Assembly (NCBI GenBank): GCA_017305195.1
Contig: JAFKMU010000057.1
Location: 24,746-88,745, forward strand
DNA length: 64,000 nt
From: Verrucomicrobiota bacterium
GTDB taxonomy: Bacteria > Verrucomicrobiota > Verrucomicrobiia > Chthoniobacterales > Terrimicrobiaceae
Reading direction: 5' to 3'
In this document: positions 1-9,271 of the stretch, piece by piece
Layout of the letters: each line of letters starts with the position of its first letter
Numbering within the stretch: position 1 is the stretch's first letter
Position numbers and translations under genes: made by a program
The notes under the pieces: model-generated
Seen by the model: only the letters and a program-made list of their open reading frames with translations
Told to the model about the DNA's origin: nothing
Databases searched by the model: none

Positions 1-704
1 CTCTTGCCCGCACCGCCCTTCGCGAATTACTGACCGCACATCCCGAAATCGAAATCGTTGGGGAGGCGGGCAGCGCAGCCGAAGCGCTCGCATTGTTTCG
101 CAAATTTCAACCCGATCTCCTTTTTCTGGATGTGCAGATGCCGAAGAAGGATGCCTTTGCTTTGCTCCCCGATTTGGTTCCCGTGCCGGACATCATTTTT
201 GTCACGGCTTACGGCTGCTTTGCCGTGAAGGCATTCGAGGTCAACGCGATGGATTTTCTAATGAAGCCGATTCTCCCGGAGCGGTTGAAACTTGCTCTTG
301 CCCGCTTGGACAAACCCGCAATCCGAAAAGCCAAGCCGTTTTCCAAGGATATGCCGATCTTTCTGTATGCCAATCGCGAGATGCGGGTGGTGACAGCCAT
401 GGAAATCACAAATATCAAGGCCGAGCACAATTACAGCCGGGTTCACTTGGTGACCCACAAACCCATGATGGTGCTCCGCAAGATCTCGGAATGGAAACGC
501 TTGCTGCCCCCGGAATTCTTTCTCCGTATCGACCGTTCGAATATTCTCAATCTTTCGTTGGTCCGGGAAATTGTGTCGCAGCCGAATCTTTGCGCGGAGG
601 TCCGTTTTCAGAACTCCCCCGAGGTCGTCAAACTCGGACTGCTCGCCGCGCGCCGCTTGCGAAAGGCGATGCTCAATTTCTCAACCGTTTCAATGCCGAG
701 TTAG
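1..704 (+). CDS. LytTR-family response regulator, 5' end outside the window
   Basis: The open frame runs in from before base 1 (first complete codon at base 3), so the N-terminus is missing. The first part is a receiver domain: the motif FLDVQMP carries the phospho-acceptor aspartate, and the later KP of 'MKPI' is the conserved receiver lysine. The C-terminal about 110 residues form a LytTR DNA-binding domain ('IKAEHNYSRVHL', 'FLRIDRSNILNLSLVREI'). Such proteins act as cytoplasmic DNA-binding partners of a sensor histidine kinase, which may lie just left of the window. It precedes the XRE gene and the secretion operon on the same strand by 70 bases, so it may control conjugation, but no sequence evidence ties it to a target. 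Confidence 0.85.
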   Translation, partial: LARTALRELLTAHPEIEIVGEAGSAAEALALFRKFQPDLLFLDVQMPKKDAFALLPDLVPVPDIIFVTAYGCFAVKAFEVNAMDFLMKPILPERLKLALARLDKPAIRKAKPFSKDMPIFLYANREMRVVTAMEITNIKAEHNYSRVHLVTHKPMMVLRKISEWKRLLPPEFFLRIDRSNILNLSLVREIVSQPNLCAEVRFQNSPEVVKLGLLAARRLRKAMLNFSTVSMPS

Positions 705-774
705 TTCGGCATTTTTTCAAAACGTTTCGGCACATTGAGCGGCAGGAAACCAAGCAACGGCTTGGTTTCCCGCC

Positions 775-1146
775 ATGCGATATACATCTCATAATCTCAT
801 CGGGCCGCAACTGCGCCGTTTGCGCAGCCAAAAAGATTGGTCCCGGAACGATCTCGCCATCAAGCTGCAAATCCTCGGGCTGGAAAGCGCCACTCCCGAG
901 AGAGTCTATAAAATCGAGGCGCGTTATGCCTGCGTGGCCGATGAGGAGTTGTTCTACATCGCCCGCGCTCTCGGCGTTTCCGTCGAGGAGCTTTACCCCG
1001 ATTTGATTCGGTGCGCCAAACGGCTCTATGAAGCGGTTTGCGCATCCAAGGTATCACGCTTCGGAAGCTTGATTCTGGGGATTTCACTTTTATCCAAATT
1101 TGGAGAAACGGCGTCGGGGATTTTCTCCACCATCGCGAGCGTATGA
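775..1146 (+). CDS. XRE-family helix-turn-helix regulator
   Basis: The 123-residue protein has a Cro/C1-type helix-turn-helix in its first about 75 residues ('IGPQLRRLRSQKDWSRNDLAIKL' followed by 'VYKIEARYACVADEELFYIARALGVSVEELY'). The C-terminal about 45 residues have no recognisable domain. Its stop codon overlaps the start of the VirB2-like pilin gene by four bases (ATGA at 1143-1146), so the regulator is translationally coupled to the conjugation operon and is probably its local regulator. The target site is not evident. Confidence 0.75.
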   Translation: MRYTSHNLIGPQLRRLRSQKDWSRNDLAIKLQILGLESATPERVYKIEARYACVADEELFYIARALGVSVEELYPDLIRCAKRLYEAVCASKVSRFGSLILGISLLSKFGETASGIFSTIASV

Positions 1147-1385
1147 AAACACTCATCCTCGCAGCAGCACTGGACGGCGCTCTTTCCGAAGGACTCGGAA
1201 TCATCGCGAAGTTCCTCTTCATCATCGCCGTCATCGTCATCGCCCATGGCGGATGGCAGATCCGGAGCGGCAATGCCGACCAGGGCAAAATGTCCATTGT
1301 CGGCGGTCTGCTTCTCGGCCTTTCCGTCGTCATCGCGGAAGCCCTCTTCAACGCGGGCGGCATGCCCACCATCAGCGTCGGCTAA
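1143..1385 (+). CDS. VirB2/TrbC-like conjugative pilin
   Basis: This 80-residue protein consists of two hydrophobic segments (about residues 18-37 and 50-68) joined by a short polar loop containing a conserved-looking GG-W-Q-I-R-x-G stretch. That is the layout of VirB2/TrbC pilin subunits, which are inserted in the inner membrane and assembled into the T-pilus or mating channel. The start overlaps the end of the XRE gene (ATGA) and its stop overlaps the next start (TAATG), as expected at the head of a type IV secretion operon. The call rests on size, topology and position rather than on a diagnostic motif. Confidence 0.7.
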   Translation: MKTLILAAALDGALSEGLGIIAKFLFIIAVIVIAHGGWQIRSGNADQGKMSIVGGLLLGLSVVIAEALFNAGGMPTISVG

Positions 1386-1708
1386 TGAATATTGTCCACA
1401 CCCATGCCGGAGACGACAGCGACGGCAAGATTTGGGGGATCGAAGGCCTGAACATCCTGTTCATGCTGGCTGGACTCCTCATCAGCATCGGGCTCGCCCA
1501 CATGCTCTCGCGCCACCACTCGCCGACCTTCAGCGTCAGCGCAGGCGCGGTGCCGTTCGCCGTCATCACCGCTTATGTCTTCGGGCTCCGACAGGGTAAA
1601 CCAAAATCCTTCGATACGGATTTGCTCGAAACCCTCGCCAACGGCAGCGGTTGGCAGTCGCCCGCCCAGCAATCTCGCAACCCTCTCTTTTCCCATGCAA
1701 GCACCTAA
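1385..1708 (+). CDS. VirB3/TrbD-like inner-membrane protein
   Basis: The protein has 107 residues with two adjacent membrane segments (about residues 22-40 and 50-66) followed by a polar tail. VirB3/TrbD proteins have this topology and always sit directly before virB4, as here. The coding region overlaps the VirB4 start by 14 bases. VirB3 works with the VirB4 ATPase at the inner membrane during pilus biogenesis. Sequence similarity cannot be judged by eye for such a short hydrophobic protein, so the assignment leans on gene order. Confidence 0.65.
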   Translation: MNIVHTHAGDDSDGKIWGIEGLNILFMLAGLLISIGLAHMLSRHHSPTFSVSAGAVPFAVITAYVFGLRQGKPKSFDTDLLETLANGSGWQSPAQQSRNPLFSHAST

Positions 1709-4391
1709 CGGCTGGTTCACTGAAAATCTCATCGTCTGGAACGACCTCGATAAACGCGGCTTCGTTTCCAAAGGATTCGTCCTCGATGTGCCCGACCTTC
1801 GCCACGCCAGCGAGCATGCGCTTGACGAGTTCTATGAATCCATCCGGCAATTCCTCCATACGTTGGATGAATCCACCCGCGCGCAAATCCGCTGGTCAGT
1901 GGATTCCAACTACCGTGACGAATTGCTCGCCTATAACAAGGTGACGGAAGAACGGTGCGTCGCCGGGTCATGGGCGGCCATCACCCGCAACGAACGGTTC
2001 AACCGGTATTGGCGGGCCATGCAGGACGGAAAACTCCGTCGCGAAAAACTGGTGCTGTTTCTCTCGAAGCGAATTGGCGTCAATCCACCGGCTGGGGCGA
2101 GCCAGGAAGTGTTGAAGGAACACTACAGGCGAATTCTGGCGCAGTATGGCGAGGGATTCGATCAGCACGGACGCGTCATTTCCTCCTTGCTGGAGCCGCA
2201 CGGGTGCCGGGTCACATCCATGTCCACGGCGGATTTGTTCCGCTATTACGCCACGTTCTTCAATCCGTCCTACCTCCGGCGCGATAACTACGACCCCGTC
2301 GGGCAGTTCCGCGAAGAGGAAACCATCCACCAAAACTGCTGGCACCAGGGCGTGCAGGCCGGAAAAACCTTCGGGTTCTTCGCCGACGGATTTTATCACA
2401 ACCTGATCATCCTCAAGCGCCGTCCGCAGCGGACGCGGCGAGGGATCTTCTGGGCGGTCACTTCGCTGCCGTTTTTAGACTATTCCATCACGGTCAATCT
2501 GTATCCGCAGAACGTCCGCAAAGAGATTGGTCGAGCGGAACGCTCGCTGGAGCGCGTGCGTGGCGACTATGCCGCCGAGGGCAAGCATTCGCTTCTCACC
2601 TCCAAGGCGGTCAAGGAAGAGCGTATCCGCAATCTGGCCCAGGGGGACGTGGTTCCCTTCCTTTACGACTATGTTGTCCATGTTTGGGACAGCACCGAAG
2701 ACGGGTTGATTTCTAAAACACGCCAGATCGAAACGGCCTTCGGTCAAATGGAGGATGCCCAATGCTGGACATCGAATGTCTCATCGGCAGCCACGACGAA
2801 GAATATCTGGTTCCAAACCTGGCCGGGATGGGTTTGGGGCAAATACACCCATCACGCCGATAACGGACTGGATGAATGGCTGGCTGACATCCTGCCATTT
2901 TCCTCCACCTTCACCGGGCATCTTAAGGACGCTGAGGCTCTCTACGACGGCAGCAATCGGAATTTGATCGGAGTCCGCAACTTCCTGTCCGGCACGCCGC
3001 AACTCGCGGTTTTGCTCGGCATGACGAGGGCCGGGAAATCCGCTTTCATGTCGGACCTCCTTTCGCAGACCGACCCGTATTACGACTTCACGCTGATCGT
3101 CGAGGAAGGACTCTCCTACGGCATCTGGACGCAGGCGCAGGGGCATACACCCATTGTCATCCAGCCGGACGGCGACCTGTGCCTGAACTATCTCGATACC
3201 CAGGGCGCACCGCTGACCAATCTGCAAATCACCACCGCCGCTGCGTTGGTGGCGAAAATGGCCGGCCATCCTGCCGACGAAGACAGGCGAAGCCTGCGAT
3301 TGGCTCAAATCACTCAATACATCGAGCAGCTTTACGCCGATCGCTTCGAGGAATGGGTGTCCGAAGACGCGCTCGATAACGCTGCCCGCCACGCGATGGC
3401 CACGCTGGCGTACAAGAAGGCACACATGCCCATTTCCGCCACCTTCCTGGAGGCGTGGACAGAATTGCGTCATTCGGTCGGTGGGGATGAACGGCAAAGC
3501 CTGATTGCGGCTCCGACCGCGGAGGAGGTTTCCCGGTTCATGAAATCACCGGATACCGAAAGATACGTGCGGAACGCCGCCTTCGCATTCTTCCAGCCCA
3601 CGGATTACCCGACCCACGACATGCTCCAGCAAATGATGCTGGTCGCACCATTCCCGGAGCACGACCGCAATGAGATCAATCACCTTGCGACCCTGCTGGC
3701 TCCGTGGAACGAGCAGCGGCTCGTCTGCGGACATTCCACTCTGTCCATCACCGGCAAGATCGCTCATTTCGACCTGACCTACATCCCGGAATCAAACAAG
3801 CAACTCAAAGAATTGGCCGGATTCCTCATCGCCAACTATGGGCGCCAGCACATCATCACGCTCCCGCGTGGCAAACGGAAACGGGTGATCTTCGAGGAAG
3901 TCGCCAGAACGCTGGATATTCCGGGCGGCGAACAACTCGTGAGCGAGTTCTACGCCCAGCTCTCCAAGTTCTCCACCTGGATCATCAGCATCGTCCAGCA
4001 ATACAGCCGGTTCCAACGCTCGGGCATCCGCCCCATCGTCTTCGGCAACGCCAAGCAATTCTTTTTTACCCGGATGAACGACCGGCGCGATATTGAAGAT
4101 GTCGCCAAGGACATTGACCTTTCCGAGACGACGAAGGAGGCGATTTCGCGGTATCCGCTTCCCGAGCATTTGCCGGACAATAATAAATACGCCGCGTTGA
4201 CGTATTATCATTTGGACGTTCAGCAGCCTCTTTGCGGGACGATTCATAACCGGGTCTCTCCCGAAATGCTCTTCTGTTCTTCCTCGACCGGGGAAGACTT
4301 CGACAACCGGAGCCGAGTGCTTCGCAACCACAAAGACATCGTCAGCGGGATTCTTTCTGAATCTGCCGCGCCTGTTTCTTCAAAACCCTAA
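1695..4391 (+). CDS. virB4: VirB4/TrbE-family conjugation ATPase
   Basis: The start at 1695 gives 898 residues; upstream in-frame codons would run deep into virB3. A Walker A motif (GMTRAGKS) lies near residues 441-448 and a Walker B-like segment (KRVIFEEVA) near residue 730, the spacing normal for VirB4 ATPases. The N-terminal half is the CagE/TrbE-VirB family domain. VirB4 energises pilus assembly and substrate transfer at the inner membrane of type IV secretion systems. It is the longest gene of the operon and its most secure marker. No frameshift is visible, so the conjugation machinery looks intact in this part. Confidence 0.93.
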   Translation: MQAPNGWFTENLIVWNDLDKRGFVSKGFVLDVPDLRHASEHALDEFYESIRQFLHTLDESTRAQIRWSVDSNYRDELLAYNKVTEERCVAGSWAAITRNERFNRYWRAMQDGKLRREKLVLFLSKRIGVNPPAGASQEVLKEHYRRILAQYGEGFDQHGRVISSLLEPHGCRVTSMSTADLFRYYATFFNPSYLRRDNYDPVGQFREEETIHQNCWHQGVQAGKTFGFFADGFYHNLIILKRRPQRTRRGIFWAVTSLPFLDYSITVNLYPQNVRKEIGRAERSLERVRGDYAAEGKHSLLTSKAVKEERIRNLAQGDVVPFLYDYVVHVWDSTEDGLISKTRQIETAFGQMEDAQCWTSNVSSAATTKNIWFQTWPGWVWGKYTHHADNGLDEWLADILPFSSTFTGHLKDAEALYDGSNRNLIGVRNFLSGTPQLAVLLGMTRAGKSAFMSDLLSQTDPYYDFTLIVEEGLSYGIWTQAQGHTPIVIQPDGDLCLNYLDTQGAPLTNLQITTAAALVAKMAGHPADEDRRSLRLAQITQYIEQLYADRFEEWVSEDALDNAARHAMATLAYKKAHMPISATFLEAWTELRHSVGGDERQSLIAAPTAEEVSRFMKSPDTERYVRNAAFAFFQPTDYPTHDMLQQMMLVAPFPEHDRNEINHLATLLAPWNEQRLVCGHSTLSITGKIAHFDLTYIPESNKQLKELAGFLIANYGRQHIITLPRGKRKRVIFEEVARTLDIPGGEQLVSEFYAQLSKFSTWIISIVQQYSRFQRSGIRPIVFGNAKQFFFTRMNDRRDIEDVAKDIDLSETTKEAISRYPLPEHLPDNNKYAALTYYHLDVQQPLCGTIHNRVSPEMLFCSSSTGEDFDNRSRVLRNHKDIVSGILSESAAPVSSKP

Positions 4392-4397
4392 TCATCC

Positions 4398-4700
4398 ATG
4401 AAAAGCATATTCGTTTCTTTTAGGAAAATAAAAGCTGTGTCTGCGGCGGTCGCGTGGTGCGCGGTCGTCGTCTGCCTTCTCCCGGCGTGTGCCTCTCGTT
4501 CCCCATTCCAAAAGGGCTATGAGCGCGGCGCGTCCGACACGGTGAAGCGCCAGTATTGGATTTTGCAGGACATGCAGAAGCGGGAGGACGGCAATCGATC
4601 CAAGCCTCGCCTTTCGCTTTATCGCATCCCGGTGATGCCCGACCCGGAGGCCACGGTGAAGACCGTGCCCTACGAAATCACCGTCCCAGTCATTCAGTAA
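4398..4700 (+). CDS. Small conjugation-associated lipoprotein
   Basis: The 100-residue product starts with a basic stretch, a hydrophobic segment and the lipobox LPAC (cysteine near residue 31), so it should be exported and lipid-anchored. The mature part of about 70 residues ends in 'KTVPYEITVPVIQ'. Small lipoproteins in this position of type IV secretion operons often fill the VirB7/TrbH role of stabilising the outer-membrane core, but no family motif is visible. It lies 6 bases after virB4 and 26 bases before the VirB5-like gene. Confidence 0.65.
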   Translation: MKSIFVSFRKIKAVSAAVAWCAVVVCLLPACASRSPFQKGYERGASDTVKRQYWILQDMQKREDGNRSKPRLSLYRIPVMPDPEATVKTVPYEITVPVIQ

Positions 4701-4726
4701 TTCTCCCACCAAACCGAAGCATCATC

Positions 4727-5602
4727 ATGAAAAAGACTGTCATCACCGCCGCTGCCGTCGCTCTCGCCGCTCCGTATGCCCATGCCGTTCTCGGCGTGGG
4801 GGACATCGTGAGTGATCCCATCGTCGAACAGGCCACCGTGCAGAAGAATATCTTCGACCAAATCAAGTATGCCTGGGAGCAAGCCCAGTGGGCGGAAAAG
4901 CTCGCCACCCTGCACAACACGCTGACGACCGTTCGCCAGCAGTTGGAAACCGCCAACCAGGTCAAACAGGCCATCGGCGACCCCGTTGCCGCCATCGGCC
5001 TCATTGATAACGGCCTGTTTTCCGGCTATCTGCAGGAATCCGGCATCACGGATACTTTGAGCGACCTCGCCGGCATTGCTCAGGAAGGCGTACAGCTTTC
5101 CGGCACGATCCAGGAGCTTTTCCAACCGATTGACCTTTCCGGTTGGAAGGATCTGAACCGGTCCTTCAATGGCATTTCGTCGTTTCGTGACGCGGGCGAT
5201 CCGCTCAAGCAATACCGGGCGGTCAACAATGCCTATTCCCGCTTCGAGGCGCTGTTGCTCAAGGCCCAGAGCAAACGCCTGACGCTGAAGGGGCAGATTG
5301 CCCAACTCAACACGCAGTTGAAGGGAGCCCAGACCGATGCGGAGGTGCAGAAGCTGGTTGGCTCACTGGCCACGGCTCAGGCCGCGCTCGGCGACCTCGA
5401 CAGCATGGTCGGGACGGCTCACGGCCAAATCGAATCCCTCCATATCCTCAACCAGAACCGCGAAAAAGAGGAGGAAGTCGCCGCCGAGGAAATCAGCCGG
5501 GAACGTAATCGTGAGCTCTCGCGTCTGGCCGCCGCGGCCGAGGCAGAACTCGAAATGCCCGACTTCTCCGCCGCGAACGAAGACCTCCCTCCCGGCTTCT
5601 GA
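4727..5602 (+). CDS. VirB5/TrbJ-like conjugal transfer protein
   Basis: The start at 4727 gives 291 residues with a clean signal peptide (KKT followed by an alanine-rich core ending AHA). The mature protein is largely helical with long coiled-coil stretches ('QWAEKLATLHNTLTTVRQQLETANQVKQAIGDP' and the charged C-terminal third). This is the profile of TrbJ/VirB5 proteins, periplasmic minor pilus components that sit between VirB4 and VirB6/TrbL, exactly its place here. A longer frame exists upstream but lacks a signal peptide at its start and overlaps the lipoprotein gene. Confidence 0.72.
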   Translation: MKKTVITAAAVALAAPYAHAVLGVGDIVSDPIVEQATVQKNIFDQIKYAWEQAQWAEKLATLHNTLTTVRQQLETANQVKQAIGDPVAAIGLIDNGLFSGYLQESGITDTLSDLAGIAQEGVQLSGTIQELFQPIDLSGWKDLNRSFNGISSFRDAGDPLKQYRAVNNAYSRFEALLLKAQSKRLTLKGQIAQLNTQLKGAQTDAEVQKLVGSLATAQAALGDLDSMVGTAHGQIESLHILNQNREKEEEVAAEEISRERNRELSRLAAAAEAELEMPDFSAANEDLPPGF

Positions 5603-5640
5603 AGCCTTCGGGTTGTTCTTAGCAAAACCAATCACAACTT

Positions 5641-6837
5641 ATGATTCCATCTCTTTCCAATCTCTACAGCGCGGGCCTTGAAATTCGCACGCTGCTCATG
5701 CCCTTTGCTTTTGTCCTTTGTGTCATGGGCATCGGGGAAATGGGCTGGCGGGCCGGATCCGATACTCGCGCCATTCTCGGCGCCCTCCTGAAAACCATCC
5801 TGATTGTCGGGTTGCTCGCGGGATACCCGTCCGCCATGGACAGCGGCCAGAAGGCGTTCGTGGAAATGCGCGGCAAATTCACCAATGCCCGCGATGCCAA
5901 GTTTGTCCAACTCCTCCGCTCGCACATCGACAATCCGCCGTCCGATTCCTGGACGGACTTGGGCAAAGTCGTGCCCGCCGCCATTGGCATGTTCTTCCAG
6001 GGCATCGGGCGCTTCATGCTCATCGTCCTGACGTTCTTCCAGAACTTCGCCATCGCGGGATTGATCGCCGTTTCTCCGCTTTTGCTGGGATTCCTCTTTC
6101 TTTCCTACACGCAATCCCTCGGCGTCCAGTTCTGCGTGACGTCCCTGACTGTGCTGCTCTGGCACGTGGCGATTTGTTTGGTCGATATCGTCATCGTCGC
6201 CATCAGTGATTTGCTTTATGCGCCGATCACGACGGGAGGAATCGTTCAAACCGCGCAAAACCTGATCACGGTTCAGAACTGGCTCCTTTTTCCGTTCATC
6301 ATGGCATTCGCCGCCGTCATCACGGTGTTCTTTTACCTCTCTGTTCCGTTTGTGGCCGGAGCCATCATGAAGGGACTCAGCGGCACGACTTCCGCCCTCC
6401 AGGCCGGCATTCAAGGCACCATGCAGGCCGCAGGGCTTGCCGTGGGGACCGGACTGACCGCGGTGGGAGCCGTGGCCACTATGGGCGGTTCGGCTGCCGT
6501 GCAAGGCGCGCTGGCTGGAACCCAAGCCGCCAGCGCAGCCGGACGCCTTGGCAATGACGTTGCCGGAAACGTGGGCGGCGGATCATCGGACATCCCGCCG
6601 CCACCGCCCGTTCCTCCCGCTTCCTCTGGAAGCGTTGCCAATGCCGACAATCCGGCGATGGTCGCTCACCAGACCGCCCCCAACGCCTTCGCAGTGGTGG
6701 ACCACAACGCCGGCACCGTCTCCCACCACAAGGGCAGTGTTGCCACTCCGCACGCAGCCCAAGCCGCCTTCAATTCCCACGCCAGCAAGGCCCAGCCGCT
6801 TCCAGCGGAATCTCCTCTCGCCAACCGCAACTCCTGA
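5641..6837 (+). CDS. VirB6/TrbL-like polytopic membrane protein
   Basis: The protein has 398 residues. The first about 250 contain five or more membrane segments (about residues 20-38, 47-65, 121-155, 165-190 and 218-245), and the C-terminal about 115 residues are glycine-, alanine- and proline-rich ('IPPPPPVPPASSGS') and probably unstructured. Polytopic proteins of this design between VirB5 and VirB8 are VirB6/TrbL, the inner-membrane channel component of type IV secretion. The gene starts 38 bases after the VirB5-like gene. Confidence 0.78.
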   Translation: MIPSLSNLYSAGLEIRTLLMPFAFVLCVMGIGEMGWRAGSDTRAILGALLKTILIVGLLAGYPSAMDSGQKAFVEMRGKFTNARDAKFVQLLRSHIDNPPSDSWTDLGKVVPAAIGMFFQGIGRFMLIVLTFFQNFAIAGLIAVSPLLLGFLFLSYTQSLGVQFCVTSLTVLLWHVAICLVDIVIVAISDLLYAPITTGGIVQTAQNLITVQNWLLFPFIMAFAAVITVFFYLSVPFVAGAIMKGLSGTTSALQAGIQGTMQAAGLAVGTGLTAVGAVATMGGSAAVQGALAGTQAASAAGRLGNDVAGNVGGGSSDIPPPPPVPPASSGSVANADNPAMVAHQTAPNAFAVVDHNAGTVSHHKGSVATPHAAQAAFNSHASKAQPLPAESPLANRNS

Positions 6838-6843
6838 TTTCCC

Positions 6844-7476
6844 ATGAAACTATCCGCCATTACTTCCATCACCAACAACGTTATCGCCGCCCGCTTTTGG
6901 ATGGGCCTCGCCATCATCGCCTGCGGGTTCGCTGTGGTCGCACCGTATCTGACCATTTCCGCCATGAAGCAGAAGGAAAAGGTCGTCATCCTCGATCCGG
7001 GCGGAACGCTGATTTATGCGCCTCTCCTGGGCTTCGAGGAGGCGGGCAATCTTCATGCCTACCATGTGCGGCTGGCGTGCCTGGCTCTGTTGCAACGCAA
7101 TCCGGTGGGACCGGATTTGCCGGACCTCCTCAAGCGAATCTACCTCGAAGATCCCGCACGGAAGCGAGCGGCATCCATCTACAAAGCCCAGAACCCGGAA
7201 TTCAAAGAGAAGCAGATTCACCAAAAGGCCGAAGTCACCAAGATCGATATCCTCGATACCCGGAAAATCAATGACGGGGCCGGGAAGTCTTACGAAGCCG
7301 TCAGCGTCAAGGCCGAGGGCAACCTCATTCGCACCGGCACGCTCAAAGGCATGGAGTTCCGCGAACCGGCAAAATTCCAGATCGAATTCCTCTTTATCCG
7401 CAATCCTGACCTTCTCGGCAACGGGCGCCTCCCGCTCCTCGTGCAGGACTTCACCTATACCGAAAAACCACTCTGA
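6844..7476 (+). CDS. VirB8/TrbF-like bitopic inner-membrane protein
   Basis: The 210 residues comprise a short cytoplasmic N-terminus, one membrane helix (about residues 18-40) and a periplasmic domain. Position between VirB6/TrbL and VirB9/TrbG, length and topology match VirB8/TrbF, the periplasmic assembly factor of the channel. The periplasmic domain is diverged and no invariant VirB8 motif is obvious by eye. It starts 6 bases after the VirB6-like stop. Confidence 0.62.
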   Translation: MKLSAITSITNNVIAARFWMGLAIIACGFAVVAPYLTISAMKQKEKVVILDPGGTLIYAPLLGFEEAGNLHAYHVRLACLALLQRNPVGPDLPDLLKRIYLEDPARKRAASIYKAQNPEFKEKQIHQKAEVTKIDILDTRKINDGAGKSYEAVSVKAEGNLIRTGTLKGMEFREPAKFQIEFLFIRNPDLLGNGRLPLLVQDFTYTEKPL

Positions 7477-7481
7477 ATCTT

Positions 7482-8303
7482 ATGAAATACTTCCTCTCCT
7501 TGTTATTGGCGGTCTCGGCTTACGCCGGACCGATCACCCAAAAGCCGCTCGATGAATTTGTGATCTACGACATTCCGGTGGCCCAGAAGACCGGAACGAC
7601 CACAATAATGTTCCCGTCGGAAATCTCCGGCCTGTATGCGAAATCCGTTTCCACCCAGGAACAGGAAAACGCGGGGTTCCTCATCACATTCACGCCGGGA
7701 AATTTCTATTTCACCATCCGCGCGCTGAAGCCGGACGCCGAGGACCATCTTACGGTGATTTTCAACCGGAAGGCTTACGTCCTTCACCTGAAAGCATCCG
7801 AGAAGCCGTTCTACAACGTGACGTTCTACCCGGACGAACGGAAGAAAAAGGGCGAAGCCCTCGTGCCGGAACGGCTTCTTTCCCTGATGGATAAGGCGAA
7901 GGCGTATCCACTTTTGGCGAACAGCCAACCGGACGCCCTGGCCGGTGTACTCCATGCGGTTCCGGCCATCACGACCTATTACGAGGGTTTCAATGTCCGG
8001 GTGCGGGAAGTCTGGCGCTTCGAGCAGGACGACACCCTGATTTTCCGGCTCGAACTGGAAAACACAACAGACCGCGCCATCCGTTACAACCCGCAGGATT
8101 TGGCCGTGCGACTGGAGGACCGGATTTACACGCAATCGCTGGTCGATGCATCCGGCGTTATGCCGCCCAAATCGCTCACTCCCGCGTTCCTCGCCATCAC
8201 CGGCAACGGACAAGGCGGCCGCAACAACCTTGCTCCCGACAACAAATGGAACGTCCTCGTCGTTCGCGCTGAACCCCAACTTTCCACCAGCGACTACAAA
8301 TGA
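7482..8303 (+). CDS. VirB9/TrbG-like outer-membrane-complex protein
   Basis: The 273-residue product has a short signal peptide ending near 'SAYA' and a beta-rich mature part. The second half has the VirB9 C-terminal flavour ('VRVREVWRFEQDDTLIFRLELENTTDRAIRYNPQDLAVRLEDRIYTQSL'). VirB9/TrbG proteins combine with VirB7 and VirB10 in the outer-membrane core ring. Its stop overlaps the VirB10 start by four bases (ATGA at 8300-8303), a coupling typical of these operons. Confidence 0.72.
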   Translation: MKYFLSLLLAVSAYAGPITQKPLDEFVIYDIPVAQKTGTTTIMFPSEISGLYAKSVSTQEQENAGFLITFTPGNFYFTIRALKPDAEDHLTVIFNRKAYVLHLKASEKPFYNVTFYPDERKKKGEALVPERLLSLMDKAKAYPLLANSQPDALAGVLHAVPAITTYYEGFNVRVREVWRFEQDDTLIFRLELENTTDRAIRYNPQDLAVRLEDRIYTQSLVDASGVMPPKSLTPAFLAITGNGQGGRNNLAPDNKWNVLVVRAEPQLSTSDYK

Positions 8304-9271
8304 ACCTTCGCAAAATCTTTACCGAGCTTTTCCAGAAACCCACCGGAAGACTCATTCTTTTCCTACTGGCTGGCGCGTTGGTTCTCGCTTTCGTGTTCAC
8401 CGGCAAATCCCGCCGCTCACCGGAGCCGATCAAGCCGGATTTGCCCGCTCAGGCGACCACCGCCAAACACACCGAGTTTCTGGAAAACATTCCGCCGACA
8501 ACACCCGCACAAACCAAGGCCCCCGCGCCAGCTCCGCCGCAGGATGCACGACCGACTTCGGCACCCAAGCCACCGCCGCCAATTCCGCAGGCCATCTTTG
8601 CTACCAAGGAAGAATCCCGCAGCGAGTATTACCTTCCCTACGGGCGGCTCCTCCGGTGCGAACTGGTCAACGCCGTGGAATCCACCAATATCGAAACGCC
8701 CATCATCGGCCTGATCACCGAGGATGTCTGGCAGGCGGGTCGTCTCGTGATTCCCGCCGGAACGGAAGTACATGGGCTGGCTCAAAAAACCGCCGCCCGT
8801 GAACGCATCGGCTCCGAACGGCAATGGGTGCTCGTCTTTCAGGACGGCCGGGAACTGCCGCTTTCCGGCACGGTCCTCGATTACGCTCCCGATGGAACGA
8901 GCGGCGACCAATGGGCGGAAACGGACGGCTCCGCTGGTTTGCGCGGTTATATGATCGCCGCCGACAAGTACGCCGAGGCCAAGGCCGTCCTCGCCTCCAT
9001 GATTTCGGCGGGAGCCGGAGCGTTTCCGCAAATGACCAATATCATTTCGCCGCTGACAGGCGGGGTGACTCAGGTGCAGGGGGGAGGCTATCAGGATGCC
9101 ATCGCCGCAGGTATTCAGGCCGGCGGCCAGATCTATTCCCAGCGCCTATTGGAAGGCCTGAAAAACGATCCGTACTACGTCCGCGTTCCGTCCGGGACGA
9201 CGTTCTACCTCTACGTCGCCCAATCCGTTGACCTCGCAAACGCCCGCATTTCCTACCAATCCAGCAAATGA
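8300..9271 (+). CDS. VirB10/TrbI-like conjugation core protein
   Basis: The 323 residues start with a cytoplasmic tail and one membrane helix (about residues 17-33), continue with a proline/alanine-rich periplasmic linker (about 40-105) and end in a TrbI/VirB10-type beta-barrel domain ('GRLLRCELVNAVESTNIETPIIGLITEDVW', 'VIPAGTEVHG', 'VPSGTTFYLYVAQSVDL'). VirB10 bridges both membranes and senses ATP use by the VirB4/VirB11 motors. Its stop overlaps the next lipoprotein gene by four bases. Confidence 0.85.
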   Translation: MNLRKIFTELFQKPTGRLILFLLAGALVLAFVFTGKSRRSPEPIKPDLPAQATTAKHTEFLENIPPTTPAQTKAPAPAPPQDARPTSAPKPPPPIPQAIFATKEESRSEYYLPYGRLLRCELVNAVESTNIETPIIGLITEDVWQAGRLVIPAGTEVHGLAQKTAARERIGSERQWVLVFQDGRELPLSGTVLDYAPDGTSGDQWAETDGSAGLRGYMIAADKYAEAKAVLASMISAGAGAFPQMTNIISPLTGGVTQVQGGGYQDAIAAGIQAGGQIYSQRLLEGLKNDPYYVRVPSGTTFYLYVAQSVDLANARISYQSSK

